Positions 25,167 to 37,621 of a stretch of DNA of 64,000 nucleotides are shown here, piece by piece. Each line of letters opens with the position of its first letter. The stretch's first letter is position 1. Origin of the DNA: Nageia nagi (taxonomy: Eukaryota > Pinophyta); the NCBI GenBank assembly GCA_050084985.1, contig JBITNC010000001.1, positions 145,576,001 through 145,640,000 of the forward strand, read 5' to 3'. Position numbers and translations under genes: made by a program. Below the pieces are notes generated by a model. That model was given only the letters and a program-made list of their open reading frames with translations, searched no databases and was not told the origin of the DNA.

Positions 25167-27371
25167 TAATAAAATGTTTCTCATATTAGTAAAGAAATAT
25201 TATCAAATTCATATGAAAGTAGAGAAAGATGAATTAATCAGAATATGATTATTTGTTATTATCTAAGTTTTTCAATTAAACTAATTAGTATCTAATGAGG
25301 TGATAAATTATATTTAATATTTTTAATAAGTAATTCAAGAACTCTTTAGAATCTTGTATTAAATGAACTATGGTTTTGATATTATGATATTTGTATAATA
25401 TTTAGTAAAATAAATTCATATGGTACCAATTACATAAATTAGTTATTAAGGTATACAAGACCTTATTATGAATAATTTAATTATTTAAGTTGGATTAATT
25501 ATAGAGTAAATGAATAATAGATTAATGCACATTGACCAAGGAAAGGAGATAATTTTTCTTGAGGTCTATAGTTAAATTCATTTGCATAATAGTCAAGTTT
25601 GAAAAGGTTTATCCTAATCCTCCTTCCTCCTAGTACTTGATCCAACTACCAAGCTCCAAGGGGATGCTCGATGCTTGTTGCATAAAGATTGATGGACATG
25701 TTTAATGGTTGATACAATGATAAAAAGCATATGATATGAACAAATTTGAATTACAAACTCATTGGATATGAAATAGTATGATTTTTTAAAAAGATCCTAT
25801 TAGTGATTAAATTGGTTGTATTATATTTGAATTGCCTTTATATAATGTATGATTTCTACTTGTAATAAATTATGGAAGCTTTGAAGTTTATAGAAGTAAA
25901 TATATTTTATAGATGGATTATATTAGGTATTGATTAATGAATCTTGTAGATTGCTTTTTATTTATATAATTTTTATAAAAATATTGGTATTATAATTTAA
26001 TTAACTTTATTTTAATTATAATTATTAAATAGTACAATTAGTATTGATTATATGGATTACTAGGAGTAGGAATTACTATTTCTTTCATGAAAATGATTAC
26101 TAAGTATTACAAATTGATGAAGTAGATGATATTAACAAAACTTCTAAAGTAGATTGATTATAAAATACTCTTAATTTAAAATTAGGGTTCCAAAAGATAA
26201 TTTAGGAGCCTTTACGGATCAAATTGGGTACAAATGGGATCCAATGGGACTAAATGGTATCATTTGAGATCTTTTGGGATGAATATAAGAAAATGGTAGA
26301 GAACCTTCATGATATCAACCTACCTTGCTAAATAATAAATAATAGGAATATTTTTTATGTGAGGAAACCTTAGCATTGCATTACTTTTGTAGCAATAATG
26401 GTTAGATCTTTTCTCATGACTTGCTACTTTATGTATGTAAGAGAAATTTTTAAAACTAGACCCATATATGTGATATAATGTGTATAGGATAAATAAAATT
26501 ATGATACCTCCTAAGTAAGCCTATAGCCAAAACTTTCAATGTTCAACTTGTGGGCAAATATTAATGGTGTTAAACTCTAAGCCTTATTTGTGCATGGTGT
26601 CTTGCACCCTCTTCACAATTTGGAAACATTAGTTTATAGTTAGGAGGCCATGGGTGGTTCTTTTTGTCATTACATTTAATAATAAATTAGATAAAACAAC
26701 CACTCAAGGACATTATTTAGTATCCATGTCTCCCCAAGTTATGGGCATAGAGATGCTAAACCACATAATGAGCCTAGCTAATAGTTATGGGAAGGCTAGT
26801 AACTCATATCTTCCAATAAGTGGGTCAAGTGGGGATAGCAATCATAAAAACTACTATTACCAGGTGAGAGTAACTAGTAGTCATACCACTTGTAGTTAGT
26901 AGATAGGGGTATGATGATTATTCTATAGGCAATGCTACCTACTCACATGGAAGTTTACTTAGGACAAACTGTGTGCTCCTATGAGATGGAGAGTTATCAT
27001 TAGGTGGCAATACTAACTTAGTGGAAGTATGATCTCTTGGGTGGTATGGGCCCTAAGTAGAAAACCACTACATTGTGACCAAAAATCCTATTTCACATAA
27101 GACATGGAATAGGAATGGTGAGGTTACTTTTAAGGTTTCTTCTCAATAGAATGAATGTTGAGGAGTGAACATTGGAAAAGTTTATCAAGGTTGGTTACCC
27201 TAGGTTCTTGACCAATATTGCCATGTGAGTGTTGAACTAGCTAACAACATTACCAATCTCATGTGGGATCACTTAGTTCATTCCCAGAAAATTGATTGTT
27301 AAACCAAATATAAAAAAAAATTAGTCTAAATTTTAGGGTTTTGGTTGATGGAAATAAGTGGTTGTGTTACA

Positions 27372-27376
27372 TGCAT
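27372..27376. repeat. Target-site duplication TGCAT, right copy
   Basis: This is an exact copy of 16505-16509, directly after the 3' LTR end ACA. The host element's protease region resumes beyond it. Confidence 0.9.
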
Positions 27377-28973
27377 GGTAATTAAGAGATAGTTTTTAAA
27401 TAGACCTTATTCACTATATACTCTGTATTTTCTCTAAGTATCATCTATAAATTCTATCCATATCTCATAAAATGTAATGAGAACTTTGTGATATATTAAC
27501 AAATCCATTCCTATAATGACATTGTAGGAATATAAATGATCGATATAAATATCTCAAATAGTTGATCCTTTTAGAAACATGATCTCTATGTCCTTAAAAT
27601 ACTACCTAACTTTATAAATTTGTTAAGATCCATACTCAACATTCTACCTAATTGATAAAAACTTTTGGTATTTATGGTATATCAAGACTATGCTAGTGGA
27701 AATAAAATTATAAGTTGCACTTTTATTTATTAAAAGTTTAAAATACTTGTTAAGGATTATACCTAAAATTTGTAGAGGAGTTCCTTTCCACATCATATTC
27801 ACTTATCTAGTTCCTACAAATTTTTTTCCTTATGCTTATAGTGGCCTTATCTTTAATGGGTATTGATTTACATAATAATGTTACTCACAATTACAACATC
27901 CATCCTTTTATATCTTATTTTGTTCCTATATCTTGTCCCTTGGTACTGATTGATTTAGTTCAAAATGCTTCTGTTTGAACTTAGGTCAACAATAAGGCTC
28001 ATTCCTCTTTTGAAAATATTTCTTCTTGTGATCCTTATTTCTAAAATATTTTTGTTTAAAGTTCTCCTTAACCTTATTTTTTTTTATATTTCTCTTATGT
28101 TTTTATTATGTTGATACTATAGATGTTATTCTTTTTCTCATTTTGTGAATCAAATATTATTCATATCTCTCATGGGTTTCTTCTCTTTTTCATCAAGGAT
28201 GTTGTAATTAAAGAAAGATTGCTTGATTCTAATGTTTCCTTCCTCTTTCTTAGCTAGTTCATAAGCTTCCTCAAGGGTTTTAGGGTTCAAAATATTCATA
28301 ACTATTTTGATTCTTTGGTCCAAGACAACCAAGAATTGATAAACATTTATGTGATTATATCTTTTTGGACATATTTAAAACAATTGATGAACTTTTGATA
28401 GTAACTTTGCACACTCATTATTCCTTCTTGTAAAGTATAGCATTCTTCATACTTTTTAGTGATGAAGTGTGTAAGAATGAATATTTTTCTAAATGCTACA
28501 ATGAAATCATCCCATTTCAAATATTGAATCTTATTTTCTACCTTGTATGAATTCCACCATTCTAAAGCAAATTCTTGAAAGTTATATGTGGCCCAAACTA
28601 TTATTATTTTAGGAGACAATATCTTCATAGAGAAGTAAGTTTCAATATCATCCAACTAGATTTTGATAGTTTCCCTTCATGGTTACCATTGAACCTTAGT
28701 ACTTGAACTTTATTTGAATCATTTTCTAATTCTTATTCAAGTATAACTTGTAGGATTTTTAGGGAGTTCTTATGGATTCTAGTTAGTAAGAAGAGTATCA
28801 ATTAACTCTTATTCCTTAGCCAATTTTTCTTCAAGCTTTTTGATAGCCTCAACATGCTCTTCATTTTCTTGATTATAATTCTTATTTTGGGAATTAATAG
28901 CATTTTCATTAAGGTTATTATTCCTTTTAATCCCTTGGGTATGTGTGCTTGGAGTTCTTCTTATATATGCCAT
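27377..28973 (-). pseudogene. Host gypsy gag and protease half
   Basis: Read on the minus strand, gag starts at the ATG at 28973 (MAYIRRTPS). It continues through an asparagine- and glutamate-rich segment to the capsid core at 28347-28655 (FQEFALEWWNSYKVE, then KKYEECYTLQEG) and a C-terminal segment at 28150-28332 (NPKTLEEAYELAKKEE). A cysteine-containing knuckle-like region lies near 27880-27910. Protease sequence follows, ending with IIGMDLLIYHKVLI near 27490-27540, equivalent to the family's LGMDWL motif. RT would follow, but the nested element interrupts at 27376. Multiple stops show it is inactive. Confidence 0.87.
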
Positions 28974-29118
28974 TGATATATAATCACAACTAAAGGGGTT
29001 TAGTTAGGAAACATAGATCATCATAGAAAACATAATCCTTAACAAACTTAAGTTCAACATACTCATCCAATCAAGATAATTATCTATTTTCAAGTTCTCC
29101 TTCCCTTGTTCTAATTAA

Positions 29119-29138
29119 AGCTAGGATTTAACACCAAT
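29119..29138 (-). other. Primer-binding site of the host gypsy element
   Basis: On the minus strand TTGGTGTTAAATCCTAGCTT follows the LTR end ...TTACA. It is a decayed form of the TGGTATCAGAGC-type site with the usual CCTAG extension, and it lies upstream of the gag ATG at 28973. Confidence 0.65.
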
Positions 29139-31060
29139 GTAACATTCCACCAATTCCTACACTTGATACAATCCTAAAATTTTAGACCTATTTTTTTATA
29201 TTTGACACCCATATGTTTTCTACAATTGGACAAAGGTTATCCATATATGCATGCATACATCACTAGCTAGTTGACACTCATGTAGGAAATAATGACCAAA
29301 TAAAAAATAATAAATCATGTATAATATGATATAGAGTACACTCTCCTAACAATCATACTAGTGGAAAGATGTTCATATAATGATCGATCCATTCTTAACT
29401 ATGATGTAGATTCCTGCAAGAGACAAAATAGATCTCCAAAATTAACTCACAACACATGAGTAAATCAATGGAAGAATAAAATCCACAAACATGAATTCTT
29501 TATTCTTCTAAATCTACACTAACCTTTTCAAGTCTATTACAAACTATAATATAGAAAGTAGAAAATGCTAATTCAAAAAAATAATCAACCATTTAGAAAT
29601 AAGGATATTACTAAAAATAACAAGTTTCTAAAGATAGAAAGGTTCTAAAAATATAAAGTTCCTTAGATTATACCCAAACTTGGCATACAATCCTAGTTAA
29701 CATGGACCAAGGTGCAACCCAATTTATTCCCCTAAACATATTCTACTACAAAAGATATTAAAGTCTACTTATTGAAAAATCCTAAAAATTGATACTAAAA
29801 GCTAATTTTGAGAAAATAAATGATGGATTTAGAATGATTAGAAAAATTTCCCTTTAGGGTCATGCTTAGCTCTCCATATTTTAGCTCTCCTCAAAATTTT
29901 AATATGATTTAAAGGTCAGATCAAAAGTTATGATCATTTGAAGTTGCATCAAACTACATCACACATAGTGCAATCATTTTTGTCACAACGTTAGTAGTTT
30001 TCTCTTGGGGCCCATATCACCCAAGAGAGAAAAATTTCAAGATTATTTTTCATCATTTGATAAATAATTAATATTATACATCATCACCTAATGAATAATC
30101 CTCCACATTAAATAATATGGGTATAATGCAATTGCCCATGGAACACTTTTCATATCCTCATATTTAAACTAGAAAGTTTATGACTTGTAATCTCCCTTAT
30201 TTGATAATTGTAATTTTATTGATTTATACCACTTTAACATTACCTTTCATTAGGATATGGGTTACTATACTTCTCATATATATCAACTAGGCCCACTATT
30301 TGCCAAATACCCTCATGCCTATATCTTGAGGGATCATAAACTAGATATAACAACATTGCCTAAAATACATATATTGGGTGTTTAGTTTAGTATAAATCAT
30401 TTTATTATATATGATCAAAATATATCTACATTTAATATAATAGATATTATCAATAATGAGTCAATTATCAATTTTCTATATTTAATAATTTCTTTACTCT
30501 AAGCAATTAGGATGTTAATAAAATCTAGGAATGCATAATAAATAAGCAAAGGAACTATTATAATACAATTAAACTTGTAATGAAATTATTTATCATTTCT
30601 ATAGTTCCATCAAATATTTTCATAAATAATTACAATATACTCATAAAATACAAAATCATCAATTTTATAATTATTGTGATAAAGGAAACTGAATGTATTA
30701 AAAAAATACAAGTGAACAATATATTTCTAAATGCTATAAGTGTAATTATCCCACATGCTTTTAGAAGGAGAAATAGGATAAGTTTATAAGGTATCAATCT
30801 TGAAATAGAAATAAATAAGAGACTTATTAATATAATCCTCATGTTCTTCTAGGAAGGAATGGGAAATAATAGTTGCTTTTGACTTCTCTCTTAGATAAAG
30901 ACTAGTTTTTTCATCATTTAAAAGTGTCTCTTTTCATTTCATCTCTTCCAATAATTCATTATGCTTGGTTTAAACTATGTTCATTGATTTTATATTAGTC
31001 TCATGTTGAATTTATAGTTTTATCAAAACTATAATAATATTTTATACCTAACTCTTAGAA
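29139..31060 (-). repeat. 5' LTR-derived sequence of the host gypsy element (truncated or interrupted)
   Basis: The inner edge reads TGTAACATTCC on the plus strand, the inverted end of an LTR. From about 30240 to 31060 it aligns with 9360-10190 of the 3' LTR, including AGCAATTAGGATGTT and TAGGAATGCAT segments. Beyond 31060 the match stops abruptly, so the far part of this LTR is missing or displaced. Confidence 0.65.
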
Positions 31061-31479
31061 CTCAACTATACCCCACCATTTTTTCAAAGCAAAAGTGTAC
31101 CATAATAGGTTATTACTTGATTATACCCTTATTTATAGATAATCAATTCAGTTTTGGAGAGAATGAATTAGCCCAAGTATAAAATTGAATGGAGAACATA
31201 CATGATGGTATTAGATAATTATAGTTAAAATTTTATCTCATAAGAAATTGATTCATTATATCAACTCATATTTTCTTGACAAGATCAAAGGTTTCTTATC
31301 AGAGTTGAAGTTTGTCTTTATGTGAAATTTTAGTTAATTTCAAATAATTATATTTATTAATTCGCAAATTATATTAACTTTAAATTTGTATAATGATTTT
31401 ATATTTAAATTTACAATGTTTAATATAACTTTCATCCAATTTGGAGTATTTTTGATAAGTTTAATCGGATAAATTTTGC

Positions 31480-32830
31480 ATGAATTGAATAACTCCTTTG
31501 AAGGTAGGATAACTTAATGCAGTCAACTTCAAAATTCTATATATCCTAAAATACAACTCTGTTCAATATGATTCTTTTTGAAAATGGTTAAGGATAAAGT
31601 ATTAAATATTTAATCAATTTTTTAGCTCATTTGGAATAGTTTGTTCACTTAAAATGTTTACCATATAGAGATGATGCTTACCTGATAACATTCTAGTGTT
31701 GTTTCATATAGTCAACCTTAGATGGATATATCTAAAGATATAAATGCAAATTAGTTGATTATTTTTGAATATGATTAACAATGAAGTAAAAAATATGTGG
31801 TATATTTTTTAGTTTAATTATATAGATATTTATTTATGTGATTTGAATTGGATACTGTTAGGTTGTTCTATATAAGAGCAATACTCATTCTAGAGGTATC
31901 TATTCTTAGAGGTAGAATTAAGATTGAAATATGAAGTTGATCAACATAAAAAATCATACCATAAGCAACATGCAACACTATATATAGTATGGTAATAATA
32001 TGCATCTTTATTATTCAATAAGGGAAGTTGAAGGGACATCAACATTTTGGGAAGCTAAGCGGTTAGTGTCTTCAACCGACATATTGGAGATGGTTCCAAG
32101 ATTATCTAATGGTGTGCTACTCTTTGATTCCATAGAGATAATAAAGATAGAGAGAGTTTAGAATTTTATGATTGTAAGAATTTGAAGGAATACCAAGATT
32201 CATTCAATAATTTTTGTTGTTATGAAGTTATTCTTCTTATTGTAGGAGATTAGAATAATTACAAGAGGTTGTATTGCCCTTGTGTTTGATGGTAATCCTC
32301 TATGCATGTAATATTGTAATGTCCATAGATAATGAGAAGAGAAGGCTCCAATTCCATGTTTAATTAGCCCATATTGGGTGAACAAGGGTAAATCATTGTG
32401 TTGATCTTGTTGTGTATTTGATATTGTTAGTTTTATAGTTTACAATTGTCCAATTTCAAATTTATATGTAACTTGATGGATATCATAATGGTGAATGTTT
32501 TTCATTTGAATCTATAGGTGAGGATCTAAGTATACTATAAGAATATGAAGATTATGGATCATAATGCAAAAAATTACATGAAATAAATGATGCTTACCCA
32601 AGAGGATTCATATGTTATCTAATATAGTCAACTTTAGAATGCTATATATTACAAAATACAACTCCATTTGATTTGATTCCTTTTTTATATGGTTTAATAT
32701 GAAGCAAACAATATTTGATTCAAGTTTTACCTCATTTAGAATAGTGTAACTCAATTAAAGTTCTTACCTAATGGGATCCTTATGTTGATTTATAAATTCA
32801 ACTTTAAAACATTATATCTATTGATTGAAG
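31480..32830. repeat. Degenerate dispersed ~200-bp repeat, at least three copies
   Basis: A module with GTCAACTT, then AAATACAACTC and a GCTCATTTGGAATAGT-like segment, ending in TTACCTNATGNGAT, occurs at about 31515-31690, in part at 31690-31760, and again at about 32600-32830. Such modules are common in LTR U3 regions; the parent element is not identified. Confidence 0.5.
32340..32420 (+). repeat. Copia-type LTR R/U5 fragment
   Basis: CCATATTGGGTGAACAAGGG followed by TAAATC and a T/G-rich segment resembles the U5-proximal motif of plant copia LTRs and the similar segment at 35757-35790. No primer-binding site follows, so this is a fragment or solo LTR piece. Confidence 0.45.
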
Positions 32831-34999
32831 CTACAGTATGAAGAAAAGGAAATGGGAAGAAAGTTAAGTTTTGTATGGATTTCAAATATTTGGAGACCTA
32901 AAATGCCCTATGGATTTTGATGGCCCATTTTGGAATAATATTCATGAATTCTTATAGGATTTTACCAAATAGGAGCTTCAAGATATTGAAAATATGTTAG
33001 CTTGGTCATTGGTGCTTAAGATCAATGATGATAGGAAAAGCTTATCACCTATAGTGCGACCATTTTCGTTGCATAGGTGAGGAATAAATATACATAATGT
33101 ATAAATCACTTTATGTTTTATATTTTGGATATGCATGCATTTTGAATAGATTATACTGGAAGGATGGACCCATAATTTGGTATGTAAGTTGATGTCTATG
33201 TTGATTTGAAGTCAAGTGTGGGTATCTAGAAGGAGAAAGGAGTAATAGAATTGACTATAATGGCATAACTACAGACATAAGCAATGTATTTAACACATGT
33301 TTGGGTGATTGCAAGTTTTGGGATTATAGGTTTTCATAACTTGCTATGCCAATAGATTAGAATCAAATTATGTATCTTACATGTGATTTATATTATCTTT
33401 TGGTAGCCTTATTATTGTATCCATCATCATAGAGTAGTTTTCCTGAAGATTGACTCTTTATTTACATAAGGTTTTGGTTTTGATTTGTCATTCATGTTTT
33501 CCATTCTAGTTTATTATGTATAATGTCAAGCCCTCCTAAAAAGTATTATGTGATATTTAATTATCTATTTGAAATGAAGTAGCTTAAAGAAATTATAGTA
33601 CAAACCTTGGCATGGGATATAAAAGTCCTTGTACCATACTAGTCTACAAGTAAAACAAGTTAACAATGTACTCAATTTGAATTATGCACCAATAAAGGAA
33701 ACTATAGTTGATGAAATATTATATATCTAAATATTTATCAAAGATTAATGTCCAACCTTTGATACTCCATGTGGAATGACTTGCTGACGTGGAGGACAAG
33801 GATGTTCATTACTAACTACATTAATAATAAAAGGTGAAAAATAATTTTTTTCTTTTTTTATCATTTTCTTGAGTTTAATTGTATTCAAACAAATAAATTT
33901 CAAACTTTGTGGAATGCTCTACTTATTTCCAATATTTAAATTTGACGAAAAATAATATTTCTCACTCAATAATTATAAGTTATGTATAGTAAAAAAATCA
34001 ATTATTTTTTTATGGTATACCCATTGAACTTGGTTGTAATAGCTGGTATATATTGCATTGTAAATTCAACTGTATGTTTAGTTTTCAAGGGAGATAATCC
34101 TATTTTCATAGAGATTGCATATTAGTAAACACAATAATATTATTAACTTCTTCATTATCAAGTCTTATACCTCCATGCTTATCATTAATGCAAGATATTT
34201 ACTATGAATGACATAATGGCTAGGTGATATCAATGCAAGCCATTACACACTGAAACACAACTAATGATATAAGAACAACAAAGCCAATTATTCATTATAT
34301 CTATCCTTAAAATAAATTAATTACCATCCAAGAACATTATCAAATAATGAAAATGTAATCCACACAAAATCATAATTATAAGCCAACTTGGAACTCTCTC
34401 ATTATACAATATCAAGGCTTAGGCTATATATACAAATGGCAAGCATCAAACATAATGAGTAACAACTTCAGCCAAAGTAAATATTTATCTTCATAATTGA
34501 GTCAAGGTAATTTGTTCAATACAAATAATATTTAATACACTTCTCATGCATTTTTGATATAATAAGAATATATTAGTGACATGATCTACTAATTTAGGAT
34601 ACACACAATCGACTACACATAACATACATGACCTAACTATTTTCCATTTGTAAATATCTTACAATTCTAAGTACATAAAATTTTAACAATATTGACTATA
34701 ATAATAATAATAACATAGAATCTAATACAAGATAAATATAGTTTCAAATTTAGAAATAAACAAATCCTTTATTCATTTCCACTAAGATTATGGTTCAAGT
34801 TTATCTCTTGTAAGCATTTTATAGATATGAGAGGACCTCTCTTTGAATCCAACAAGGGGGTATGAGGTCTCCCAAAAATTCTCTAAGAGAGAACTCCTCC
34901 TTCCCAACATCTCTCCACCAAATAATTGTTGGGCATGTTTCATCCTTTGTAAAAGGAAATATTCTACATAACTACATTTTAGTGTAGGTAAAAAAATGA

Positions 35000-35865
35000 A
35001 GTACCTATACTACTTAAAATGGGATGAAAGTTTGTATGTATATTCTATGCATTAATATCTTTTTAATAGTTCAAAGAACATACAAAATGGAGCCCTAGAT
35101 AAAAAGTTATGACTTTTACAAGTTAACTAGTTTTATAGTGACTACAACTACATTTTTTAGTGGGAGACAATTGGATAAAATGTAATGGGTGATTTTAGCC
35201 CATGGTTTTATGCTCATCAGTGTAAGATGCATTAAATATTTTGGAATAATGTTGAATAATATTGGAATGATCCTATACTAGTGTGTATGCCCTAGTTTGG
35301 GAATGAGAGCACATGATGGTGGATTTTGAATTAGATATTGAGAGGATCACATATATTGAAGGTTTGAGTATGTAACATGGTGATAGTGTGTTGTTCATGT
35401 TGGTATTTAGATGGATCACATAATGTGAATGGGGTAGATCACATTATTTGTTAGTATAATATATATGGCAAACATGATATATAGATCTTGATACATATAT
35501 GGAGCATGGTATAGTGTTGAGCATGGTGTATGTGAATGTACAAACTATGGAGATCTCATGTTGTATAACATGAGGGTTATATCATGTATTTGTGATATGT
35601 AGATTATATGATGCTTATTGTATGGAGATCACTCAAGGTACTATGATTGCACATGTGATTTTACATTATATGATCTAGAGGTGGATTTTCTTGATTGTAC
35701 AAAGCATTGATAATATAATCAGAAGGATTTTGAACTCCTTATTATTGTTATATGTAGCCCAAATTGGGTGAACTAGGGTAAATATTTTTGTTATGTGGTA
35801 TCATTACATTGTTATTTATTTATTTTTACACTATCACTTGAAAATAGTCTTGTTAGATCCTAACA
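35000..35865 (+). repeat. Copia-type LTR, 3' end defined at 35865 (start uncertain)
   Basis: The end TTAGATCCTAACA abuts a primer-binding site. The motif AAATTGGGTGAACTAGGG at about 35761 is the common copia U5 segment. Upstream, short GGATCACAT-type repeats at about 35340-35440 resemble U3 enhancer repeats. No second LTR copy was found, so this may be a truncated element; its start is not defined. Confidence 0.55.
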
Positions 35866-35880
35866 AGTGGTATCAAAGCT
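35866..35880 (+). other. Primer-binding site after the LTR at 35865
   Basis: AGTGGTATCAAAGCT is a close match to the plant element site TGGTATCAGAGC. The leader beyond it (35881 to about 36200) carries no recognisable gag, so the element is truncated. Confidence 0.75.
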
Positions 35881-37204
35881 AGTTCTTATGAGGTCTTGAT
35901 GAGAGAGATTGAGTTGGGAGGAGAGTTGGAGGATCATTCTAACCTAGCTCCATTGAGAAGTTGCATAGTGAGAACCCTAAGAGAGTTATCTCTAAATGTC
36001 AAGATGGTTGGTGTGGCCATGGGGCATGAGTATTGAGTAGATGTGCTCCCTTTGTGTTGTAAGTGGTTATGGATGTGAGCATATTCAGGTAGAGGAATGT
36101 GTATACAAATCATAGTGAGAGTATGGTGGCTTAGATGTGTGCTAATTTCTAGGGTTGTTCTTCTACACTGTGAGAGGAGTATTGCATGGGCGAGGATGCT
36201 TGTCACTTGAAGGAACTATACTTATCTAAAATAAGCACATAGGATACCATTAGAAATATCTTGGAAATTAATTTACTATGAAATACAAAACATAAAAAAT
36301 AGATGAGTATTTAATAAGCTATAATATCTAAAAGTTGGCAATTTAGTCTTTTTAGATAAAACTAAAATGACTATTATAGTTCAAATAAAAAGTATAAAAC
36401 ATATTTTCTTAAATATTAATTAAGTGACTCATATTTGTATATGATAAAAAATAGTGCTAAATTATAATAAAGGATGATGCATTTATATCTACTTTAAATA
36501 ATGAACAAAGGAACTTAATTACTTATGATTACTTAATAACTTCTTGAAGTAACTAGGAATAATGATGATAATAAAACTAAAGCAATAATATGCCCTAACC
36601 TATGATATAATAGATAATAAACATCTATCTATTACTTACCTAAATGATTAAGGAATACTTAAGAAAAGGTAGAAAAATATAATAACTTATGTCTCACATC
36701 TTAGAATGATGAGTCACATGTATGCTAGTAATTCTGAAGATATGAGTTTCTCACTTTGATATTGATATCATTGAATCATATTTCAAGAATATGGTTAAGT
36801 AAAGGATAGATTTTGAGTGTAAAAAATTCCAATATTGGTAGGTTGTGTTGAAGAACACCAATAAGTTTGTGACATATATGCATAGTCTTATCGAGATGAA
36901 ATCATGATAGTCTTCCCATACATATAATTATCAATTTATAGGTTTAGGATCATACATGAATGCACCTTTTTATTCTAGCATCTAAGTTGGTGGTTTGACC
37001 TAAAAAATAAGTTAATTCCACATGAGAAATAACTTATCTAGATCATAAGAAATAATAAAAATATAGCATAATATCATATTCATCCTAACATAGTAAGGGT
37101 TATGTGACATATAGTTTGGACCAAAAAGGGTTTCAAATTATGTGTCAATAGATTCCCCCTTTGAAAGTTGTATACCATAAAATATTTCACAATCAAGGGT
37201 TAGG
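35881..37204. other. Gene-free stretch
   Basis: A short leader-like G-rich segment (to about 36200) is followed by AT-rich DNA. I see no protein domain, RNA gene or repeat with a clear boundary. Open frames here are short and low-complexity. Confidence 0.5.
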
Positions 37205-37209
37205 GTACA
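37205..37209. repeat. Target-site duplication GTACA, left copy
   Basis: GTACA precedes the LTR start at 37210 and recurs exactly at 43201-43205 after the other LTR. This fixes both ends of the copia element. Confidence 0.88.
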
Positions 37210-37498
37210 TTTTAGAGTATTAAGTTCACTTAGGATTATTTTCATTTATTTCCTAAGTTTACTATTCTCTAGCTAGTTTGTTGTGGTGATAACCACTTCT
37301 TTGTTAGTTTGTGCATTTTTACATTCTTGCATGATTAGCATGTTGTTGTACATTAGTTTATATTTTCCATATTTATTTGGGCTCCATTATCATTCCAATA
37401 TTAATTCAATTTGAGGATTTTAGCTTCTCTCTCATTCTTATGGTGCTCTTGCATTTCCCTTTTTTGGGTGTGATTTGATCTCCTTGCAAATCTTCACA
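37210..37498 (+). repeat. 5' LTR of the copia element
   Basis: It starts TTTTAGAGTATTAAG (TGTTAGAG in the partner) and ends CAAATCTTCACA. It includes TTATTTGGGCTCCATT and GCTCTTGCATTTCCC segments shared with 42918-43200. Confidence 0.9.
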
Positions 37499-37510
37499 TG
37501 GTACTAGAGC
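37499..37510 (+). other. Primer-binding site of the copia element
   Basis: TGGTACTAGAGC directly follows the LTR end. It matches TGGTATCAGAGC except at two positions. Confidence 0.85.
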
Positions 37511-37621
37511 TGGTTGGATTCTTCCAAGCATCCAAACTTGTTATGTGAAGCTTTATTAGATTTTATTCTTTTAGGTTGTGTAATATTCCCTTAGATGCAT
37601 TCTCTAGCTTCATTTCCTATC

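Larger units (their letters stand above)
16510..27371 (+). mobile_element. Nested Ty3/gypsy element with very long (~4.13 kb) LTRs
   Basis: The element is bounded by TGCAT duplications. Its LTRs, 16510-20644 and 23238-27371, are 4135 and 4134 bp, more than three quarters of its 10862 bp. The internal region (20645-23237) is only 2593 bp and has a primer-binding site, gag, integrase and a polypurine tract, with no protease, RT or RNase H. It sits in antisense inside an older gypsy element, between that element's protease and RT. The first LTR base pair pattern is TATCATGACCC on the left against TGTCACGATCC on the right. By eye the LTRs differ at roughly 15-20% of positions in the first ~180 bases, mostly transitions, so the insertion is old. 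It is a non-autonomous, inactive copy. Confidence 0.93.
23238..27371 (+). repeat. 3' LTR of the nested gypsy element
   Basis: It starts TGTCACGATCC and ends GTTGTGTTACA, followed by the TGCAT target duplication. Landmarks match the 5' LTR in order: TATA region near 24060, the ~300-bp array (24245-25166), the G-rich GGGATCCAATGGG stretch near 26230-26270 and the terminal GAGGAGTGAAC segment near 27158. Confidence 0.92.
9360..31060 (-). mobile_element. Host Ty3/gypsy element, split by a nested insertion
   Basis: Two halves of one minus-strand gypsy element flank the insertion at 16510-27371. The distal half (27377-28973) encodes gag, a zinc-knuckle region and protease. The proximal half (about 13990-16504) encodes RT and integrase. 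Together they give the normal order gag-PR-RT-IN. LTR-derived sequence lies at both outer sides: 9360-10190 and 30240-31060 are clearly homologous, sharing a stretch around TAAACTAGATATAACAACATT. The inner LTR edges are placed by a polypurine tract (13902-13912) and a primer-binding site (29119-29138). Outer limits are minimum estimates from visible homology. All coding parts are decayed. Confidence 0.85.
31061..34999. other. Gene-free AT-rich region of decayed LTR-like repeats
   Basis: No coding domain was recognised. It holds degenerate repeats at 31480-32830, an LTR-end-like motif near 32360 (TTGGGTGAACAAGGGTAAAT) and a possible LTR start near 33524 (TGTCAAGCCCTCC) followed by a TGACGTGG element at 33786. 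Confidence 0.55.

Noticed and set aside
30580-30842. Overlapping 69-70-codon open frames on both strands
   Set aside because: They fall in LTR sequence homologous to 9.7-10.0 kb where the frame is not kept, so they are not genes.
35934-36206. 90-codon minus-strand open frame
   Set aside because: It lies in the G-rich leader after a copia primer-binding site and has no domain; the minus frame is open by chance.
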